Shown: piece by piece, positions 56,561 through 64,000 of the stretch | How the letters are laid out: every line of letters starts with the position of its first letter | Position numbering within the stretch: the first letter of the stretch is position 1 | Source of the DNA: Amaurobius ferox | Taxonomy: Eukaryota; Arthropoda; Arachnida; Araneae; Amaurobiidae | DNA length: 64,000 nt | Direction of reading: 5' to 3' | NCBI GenBank assembly: GCA_951213105.1 | Contig: OX578136.1 | Coordinates: 151,300,678 to 151,364,677, forward strand | Program-made: the position numbers and the translations under genes | The notes under the pieces: model-generated | Seen by the model: the letters and a program-made list of their open reading frames with translations, nothing else | Databases searched by the model: none | What the model was told of the DNA's origin: nothing

Positions 56561-56820
56561 GGTAATAGAGCTGCAGAAGAAAAAAAAAATATTTGATACT
56601 TTCCCAAATCGTGAAATGAACATGTGAGACGTGTGAATGAAATTATCAGCTTGGGATTTAAAGAAGTTGCAAATATCGCAGGATGGCGGCCAATTTTATT
56701 TTTTCAAAATCTGATCTCTTCGAAGAATTGCTTCGAAAATTTTAGGAAATATTTAAATCATCACTTAAAGTGTGTAACGAAAATGTCATCAAAGTATGCA
56801 GTTTTTTAAATAAAAATTGA

Positions 56821-57017
56821 AATAATAATTACACCTATATTATATGTTTATCTTATAATTATTATAAGGTAAACATATAATATAGGTGTAATTATTATTT
56901 CCTTATTATTATTATATGTAATAATTACACCTATATTATTATATATAATATAGGTGTAATTATTATTTACCTTATTATTATTATATGTTTACCTTATAAT
57001 TACACCTATATTATATG
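56821..57017. repeat. Cluster of large AT palindromes
   Basis: A 79-bp palindrome at 56821-56899 pairs at 38 of 39 positions. A second at 56919-56965 has 21 paired bases and a 5-base loop. The phrase TAATTACACCTATATTATA occurs five times in alternating orientation. The phrase derives from the H2 body, where it appears once. Confidence 0.9.
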
Positions 57018-57070
57018 TTATTTTTACCTTACGCCTTTCTGGTAGGTCGGACGGCCTGGGTCTCAACAAC
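57018..57070 (+). mobile_element. 53-bp 5'-truncated SINE insertion
   Basis: Only the tail of the SINE is present (CTTTCTGGTAGGTCGGACGG, then CCTGGGTCTCAACAAC). A perfect 12-bp target duplication CTATATTATATG flanks it at 57006-57017 and 57071-57082. Confidence 0.9.
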
Positions 57071-57748
57071 CTATATTATATGAAGATAACAAGTGACTTA
57101 TTGCAAAGTAAAATATGGCATCCATGTTTTTTTGCTTAGTGAAAATCGTGATTTTCAAGGAACGCTTATATTTAGTGTTGCATCCGTCCAAAAACCGTTT
57201 TATTTTTGCGTATTATCTGTGTATCTAAATTATGTATCTATGCAATAACAATATTTTTCATTTTAAATGATCTTTAAACTTTGATTATTTCTACAACGAA
57301 GCCTAATTTTAACGTATGCAGAATGTAAACAAATCAATTGTAAGATGAGTTGTATAAGAATTGCTGATTTTTTTAACGCAAAATTATTTTGCTCTGGAGC
57401 CTGGAATATAAGTGATGTGAAGGAAGTTTTCATTGATCTTTCATAGAGAAGCAGACAATTTTATGGCATTACTTTTTTTATGAAGTTTTAAGTTTCCAAG
57501 TAAAATAAATCCATGTACGCTGGTAATTTTAAAAATATCACTGCTGAATGTATAGCATTTCAGCGATATTTGAATAAAATTGCATTACAGTTGGAAAGTG
57601 TTTCATAATAAATGCTTTATGCATGATTAATATCTCTTGTTTATTACTCCTTATTGCTTCTTTGCAGGAACGCTAAAAGTGTTAGTTTTATGTGCACAAC
57701 CTCACGAAATTAAACTAGCCTTTGCAAATGTTTATTTATTATTAAAAC

Positions 57749-57820
57749 GTGCCAAATATAGCACAATACTTAATGTCATTTACTAGTAGATGACATTAAG
57801 TATTGCACCATAGTTGGCAC
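57749..57820. repeat. 72-bp hairpin
   Basis: Arms of 36 bp, with 31 paired, meet at TACTAGTA. Ends are GTGCCAA and TTGGCAC. Could be a tiny foldback element or a local inverted duplication. Confidence 0.8.
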
Positions 57821-58832
57821 TTCTATGCTCGTCTATAATTAAAAATTATGGACTAGCGAAACGAAGTCCATTCTCATTGAGATCAACATTTGTTTGGATT
57901 TTGTGTTCCCCTTTGCTTAAAAACTGCAATTGGTGGGAAGCTGAAATTTTGCACATATATGCTTAAAATTGCACGCAGATGTCCCAATTTCAATCATTAA
58001 AACAAACTGCAACAGGGCGCAGAGCCCATTTTTAAAATCGGCATGCTCGTTATACGCTTTGTACAAATAGCATGTAAATAACAACTTTTGAACAGCTAAT
58101 TAAAGCGTGTTGAAGCGCATGAAAGTTAATTCATTGATCGTGTTTAAATCATTACAATTCACTTCAATTCCGCCAATTTGTTTCAAACTATCTAAATTTG
58201 TTTAACTTCAATTTGAAAAAATAATGAACGAGATGATTTTGTCCTGCCATAATCCATTTTTAAGTAGCTTATGAGGTGGTTTTATTTTTTTTTTCCCAAA
58301 TTTTACAAGTAAATTTTTAAAAAAATTGATATTGTTGATCCCATTGATTACAATTACGGCGTGTTACTCTTCACTTTAAAGGGCTTGAGAAAATCGTTCG
58401 ATTGATACCACCATACTTGACAATGTACCCGGGGGGGTAACTTGTCCCTCACTCCGAGGCGGGGGGGGGGGGGAGGGGGGCAATGGCGTCACGAACACAA
58501 AAATTGTATGCGCGACTATTTTCGACAACAATGCTTGAAATTATGAAGTCTTGTGAACATTGAGCCGTAAATAATCCTTTTGATGCACGATTATGATAAA
58601 TTTTGTCTTATGCTACCATATTAAAAAAATATAAAATTTTGAATACATTTTAAAGTTTTCGCTCGAATTAAAAAAGACTCTTCTAGTTCTAGCTTTTCCG
58701 GTAAAATGTGTTCAGGAGGTCTTAAAACATATGTTTTGCATCGAAATCTCGAAATTGAAAAATTTCGTGAAAACAACACTTTCTTAATATTACGCAAGAG
58801 AAAGTAAAAATCGAAATTATCGATATAAATGG
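57821..58832. other. AT-rich stretch with a G-rich tract
   Basis: A G/C-run region at 58429-58483 includes a long poly-G tract. About 58700-58810 resembles 29690-29780. No gene. Confidence 0.5.
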
Positions 58833-58920
58833 TGAAGAGAATTTATTTAAGATATATTTTATGAAGAAAATTTATTTAAGATATACTTTATGAAGAAAAT
58901 ATATTTAAGATATATTTTTT
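58833..58920. repeat. Tandem repeat, 3 x 29 bp
   Basis: Unit TGAAGAAAATTTATTTAAGA and so on begins at 58833, 58862 and 58891. Confidence 0.9.
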
Positions 58921-59576
58921 TTTTTGTAGAAAATCATAGCCCACCAGATCACTCCTCGTGATAAAGGTCAAATTCGATAAGTGCCCCGAGAACAACTTCC
59001 ATAGCCAACTTTATAAGAACACTGCGGCTACAGCTCGATACCTATACATAGCAACAAAAACTTGGAAATCAAACGGGGCTACTTTCACCCGAAATAAATT
59101 TCCGCTTGCAACTCGATGTTGCAATCACAACACGCAAGTCACAAAGTTTGACGTTGGATAAAGTGCTTAAACGGTAGTGGTTAAACAACGGAGAAAGAGA
59201 AAATGTTTTTTGATTTGACTAATTCTGCACTGTCAAATGTTAGAACACTTGGCGGTTTTGAAGGTTTAGCACTTGAAATACATTTAGAAAAACCTCGTAT
59301 GATAATGTGTTGAAAACGTGAAGAACGTAGGAAAACTCACATTCATGTACCTGTAATCAAATGTGTTCTTATATATAAAATGTGTTTTGTGATATAAATG
59401 ATTTAATTAATTTTCTGTATTCTTAATCTGTTTAATCAAATATTCATATTTTAAAAATATATATGCTCTTTTGTATTAAAATTATCAAATATTTAAATTG
59501 ATTTTTTTATACCTTAAATTTTATTAAATGCTATTTTTAACTAAGCTTAACCTCTTTCTACTACTATTTTTATCCA
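58921..59576. other. Non-coding stretch, no gene seen
   Basis: A 67-codon plus-strand frame at 58958-59161 lies in slightly GC-richer DNA but has no domain. Not called. Confidence 0.45.
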
Positions 59577-59745
59577 GGTCAGTATCCTGAGTGGTCGTTG
59601 ACCTCTCGATTTTGAAATCGGCACCCAATATACCAGATTCGAATCCGTAATAATCATACTATAAGGCCACTTTCAGATACCCAACATCACTACACTAACA
59701 GAGAACAGGAATTGACTGACAACAAGTAGAGATCAACAACAAGAG
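59577..59745 (+). mobile_element. tRNA-Ser-like SINE
   Basis: Starts GGTCAGTATCCTGAGTGGTC (A box), has a stem-loop CTCGATTTTGAAATCGG that looks like a Ser(UGA) anticodon arm, then CAGATTCGAATCCG (B box). It ends in a CAACAAC tail after an unrelated body. The arms are too degraded for a functional tRNA. Confidence 0.65.
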
Positions 59746-59757
59746 AATTGAGGAATA

Positions 59758-59905
59758 TACAGGGTTCTAACTTTATAAGAAAATGGCCATAAGTGTATAC
59801 GTTGGGCTTATCTGTAGTAAAGTGACCATGCTAGATCGGATAAACATGATTTCAGTGCTCTTTGATGGATAATTTAAAAAGTTTGGGATAACGAACTCGG
59901 TAACA
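59758..59905 (+). repeat. Dispersed repeat, pair with 53978-54140
   Basis: ACAGGGTTCTAACTTTATAA, CTTATCTGTAGTAAAGTGAC and ATAACGAACTCGGTAACAAG correspond in order to the 53978 copy. Confidence 0.65.
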
Positions 59906-60267
59906 AGTTGAGAGAGATTTAAAAATCCAATTAAAAGTTGTAGAACATTGTCTAATAAATAGAAATTGACACCAGGAATGAATGGAACGCGTGTACGGAA
60001 GTCAATACACGTATGCCCAAAAAAATGTATCATCAGGGCCTCTAACATGGTGTCACTTGCATTGCTTGTGCGTGGTGATATTGTTTCTGAAATTCAAATG
60101 TGCGTTACGGAGGGAATTTTAAACAGGTTCTACTTCAAATTTCTATTTTTGAGAGTATCTTTTGTCCCATTCCTGATCAAGACAATCATTCACAAATAAC
60201 TATATTATGTCAAATAAATACATTTTGTAACAATTTTAGGGTCAGTAATGAACATTTGAAGCTTTGT
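59906..60267. other. AT-rich stretch, no gene seen
   Basis: A 91-codon minus-strand frame and 77- and 95-codon plus-strand frames overlap with no domain. Confidence 0.45.
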
Positions 60268-60420
60268 GATTGGCCCTTTTTGTCTATCTCGCTTTATTGC
60301 CAAGTTCGTATCCCTAATTTTTTCAATACCCCACTAAGGGGCGCTGTAATCACTTTTATTTTATCGGGCGTGGACATTTTCCTATAGATAAACCTAAACG
60401 TGTACAGTCACGGACCTTGG
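60268..60420 (+). repeat. Dispersed repeat, pair with 18936-19080
   Basis: Ordered shared blocks as described for the partner, ending ATAAACCTAAACGTGTACAG and ACGGACCTTGGGG. This copy has CACTAAGGGGCGCTG where the partner has a C run. Confidence 0.6.
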
Positions 60421-60739
60421 GGCAGTGTTTCTTTCAGGTATACATCCAAGGGGGGGGGGGGAGCGAAGCCCCAGAGTCCTTATATTATCAACTTAGTTTC
60501 TGAGACTAGATATATTTATATAAGGCAAATAGGAAACTTGTCCTCCTAAAGTTCCATTTACCCCCACCCCTGGCCAAAAAGTCCTGAAAGACTGCCTGCC
60601 TTGAGGTGCAACAGTGTATATCTTCATGCAAATACCAGTTCTCCATGTTCATACATAGTAGAACTCCCCGTTCTAAGATTACGTATCACCAGAACCACTT
60701 GTCAAATTTATTTCTAGCATAGAAACTTTTATTTTTCTT
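60421..60739. other. Non-coding stretch with a G run
   Basis: Poly-G at about 60450-60461. Nothing else seen. Confidence 0.45.
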
Positions 60740-61100
60740 CTTTCTAGTACAAGTAGGGGGAGATAGCAAAGTGGCTGCTCCTGGAAAACAACGAACGTGT
60801 CAACATACGTTCAGAAAAAAAAAAAGAATTTTTCGAAGTCGAGCACCGCTACATTCCTCGCATTTCCGTGTGCCAAACGATTTTGGCATACATTGTTGTA
60901 AACCGGCCCGTAAAAAAAAGCTGAAGTCACTCGATAGTCCACAAGGGAGGGTCGTAAACATTCCTTGACCCTGTAAAAGACTTTCTTCAGGAGAATCGTG
61001 ACGCCAGTCAGCAGACGACAAGCGACTGAGTGAAGCTCGAATAGTTACTACTTCCTACCTGAGAAAATATCTGGAGCAAGAGTCTCCACTCGACGTTCTC
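60740..61100. other. GC-richer single-copy block
   Basis: Frames of 65 (plus) and 73 (minus) codons overlap and have no domain. No match to window repeats. Confidence 0.3.
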
Positions 61101-61476
61101 GTAAGCATTGATATTCCAATGCATTTAGTTCAATTTATCGCACTAACCATAAATTAAATAGACACCCTCATGACGTCTTAATTCATGATGACTTTCCTTT
61201 ATAGTGACACATTACCCTTGTGTTCTGGTGTGTCCCCAAGTCTAATAAGACTGTATTCATCCTTTTCCAATATTGATTTATATGAAATTCTCTAATGGTT
61301 TATTTTCTATTTTCTACTTTTTCCACCTTATCATAAATCCTTTTCACTTTAGGTCCTCATTTTATTTTTAATTTATTTCACATTTGTTACGATTTGTATC
61401 ATTATCCATTCGTACTTGCTATTTTGCAATATTTAGCTTTCTTCCACTATATTGATTAATTGCATTTTATCTTGAT
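61101..61476. other. AT-rich stretch, no gene seen
   Basis: Nothing recognised. Confidence 0.5.
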
Positions 61477-61532
61477 ATATATATATATATGTGTGTGTGT
61501 GTATATATATATATATAGTGTGTGTATATATA

Positions 61533-61563
<31 letters not shown>

Positions 61564-61620
61564 ATATATATATATATAGTGTGTATATATATATATGTGT
61601 GTGTGTATATATATATATAG
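61477..61620. repeat. Compound (TA)n/(TG)n microsatellite
   Basis: Alternating blocks of TATATA and TGTGTG with recurring ATATAGTGTG junctions. Confidence 0.95.
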
Positions 61621-63321
<1,701 letters not shown>

Positions 63322-63339
<18 letters not shown>

Positions 63340-63397
63340 ATTATCTATATATCTATATATATATATATATATATATATATCTATATATATATATATA

Positions 63398-63436
<39 letters not shown>

Positions 63437-64000
63437 GTATATATATATATTGTCTCCATATTATTAGCTACTATAATTGGGAAAGTTGTCTTGGGGATGT
63501 TATCAAGTGGAAGTTGATACACTGAGTTGATAACTTTATAGACGAATTTGGGAGGACATGCATTATTAGTCGCTGTACTCAATAATTCCATAAAATGTGC
63601 TAATTTATAATTTTTATCACAAATTTTATTGATTCTAAGAACTTGGTTTGTTATAATATTTCTGAAAACTGATATATGCAAATAGGAGTCGAAGTATTGA
63701 ATTTTTGATGCATTAAATTTAAAATCTTGTCTTTTATCATATAAGTTTATAGCCAGATTGCAATTTTGTAAATCTAAATTTAAATCTAAAAAGGTTGCAA
63801 CATTAGAGTTATTATTACTTGCATTTAATTGTAAATTATTAGGATAAAAGTTAAATACTATAAGGATATCATTATGGGATACACATAATATGTCATCTAA
63901 ATATCTAAACATGTGCATATTATGCAAACCTGGATTAATGTTCTTTTCGTAGAAAAATAAATACAGATTGGCTAATATTAATGAGGCACACACCCCTTGT
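63322..64000 (-). pseudogene. Reverse transcriptase fragment, cut by the window edge
   Basis: The minus-strand frame is open at the right edge. It begins with QGVCASLILANLYLFFYE, an RT palm motif (usual form QG..CSP.LANLYL), so the true start lies outside. Next is the catalytic FRYLDDIL (YLDD at 63892-63903), then NVATFLDLNLDL and INLYDKRQDFKF, as in RTs of Penelope-like or related non-LTR retroelements. About 180 residues look genuine, down to about 63460. The last 40 residues are translation of the TA microsatellite and not protein. No endonuclease domain is in view. The clade is not settled. The real gene may be cut off at the microsatellite. Confidence 0.8.
63340..63456. repeat. (TA)n microsatellite next to the RT fragment
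   Basis: TA and ATC-interrupted tracts that fuse onto the C-terminal end of the reverse transcriptase frame. Confidence 0.95.

Larger units (their letters stand above)
56721..57641 (+). mobile_element. Family H2 element, 5'-truncated and rearranged
   Basis: Collinear with 52450-53752 from the GAATTGCTTCGAAAATTTTAG phrase to the 3' end TATCTCTTGTT. Missing is the 5' hairpin and CTGT part. It contains a cluster of palindromes (56821-57017) and a 53-bp SINE fragment (57018-57070). Confidence 0.6.

Overview
The window reads as AT-rich intergenic or intronic DNA from an arthropod nuclear genome. A spider is the best guess, because the two Tc1-type transposases and the tRNA-derived SINEs resemble repeats I associate with spiders; this is recall, not a database result. 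There are no operons, ribosome binding sites or dense coding. I found no convincing host protein-coding gene. Nearly everything recognisable is a transposable element, an element relic, a satellite or a microsatellite.

The one intact gene is the transposase (835 codons, 38506-41013) of a complete hAT transposon at 37716-41373. It has perfect 14-bp terminal inverted repeats and a perfect 8-bp target duplication. Two Tc1-type transposases (about 10270-11172 on + and 19640-20689 on -) are broken. At the right edge, a reverse transcriptase fragment on the minus strand (63322-64000) runs out of the window. Two adjacent foldback elements (32020-33714) and a short inverted-repeat element carrying a motif array (44368-45506) make up the rest of the cut-and-paste class.

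Most of the repeat mass belongs to two families that look like rolling-circle (Helitron/Helentron-type) non-autonomous elements. Family A/B is about 0.8-1.05 kb, starts TCTGATGTGGG and ends in a hairpin. It has full copies at 1975, 5843, 7976, 21419, 51027 and 54760, and many fragments. Family H2 is about 1.3 kb, starts with a strong hairpin followed by a CTGT microsatellite, and ends GATTGATCTTTCTTGTT. It has copies at 25066, 26838, 41912 (split by a nested family B element), 48555, 52450 and 56721. Both families have asymmetric terminal inverted repeats and internal tandem units of about 145-152 bp.

SINEs of tRNA origin lie at 3943, 9691, 15351, 19195, 29937, 31366, 36297, 52017, 57018 and 59577, many with clear target duplications. 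The most unusual structure is at 36625-37439: two tandem chimeric SINEs. Each begins with a 119-bp 5S rRNA sequence fused to a tRNA-type SINE that has lost its B box, and each is bounded by copies of the same 14-bp target site.

The remaining stretches are AT-rich with microsatellites, minisatellites and a few GC-richer, apparently single-copy blocks (about 16800-17560, 23575-24620, 35820-36296, 46840-47460, 50480-50720, 56070-56560, 60740-61100). Those blocks could hold regulatory DNA of a neighbouring gene. Coordinates of element ends are read by eye and may be off by a few bases, and by more where marked approximate.
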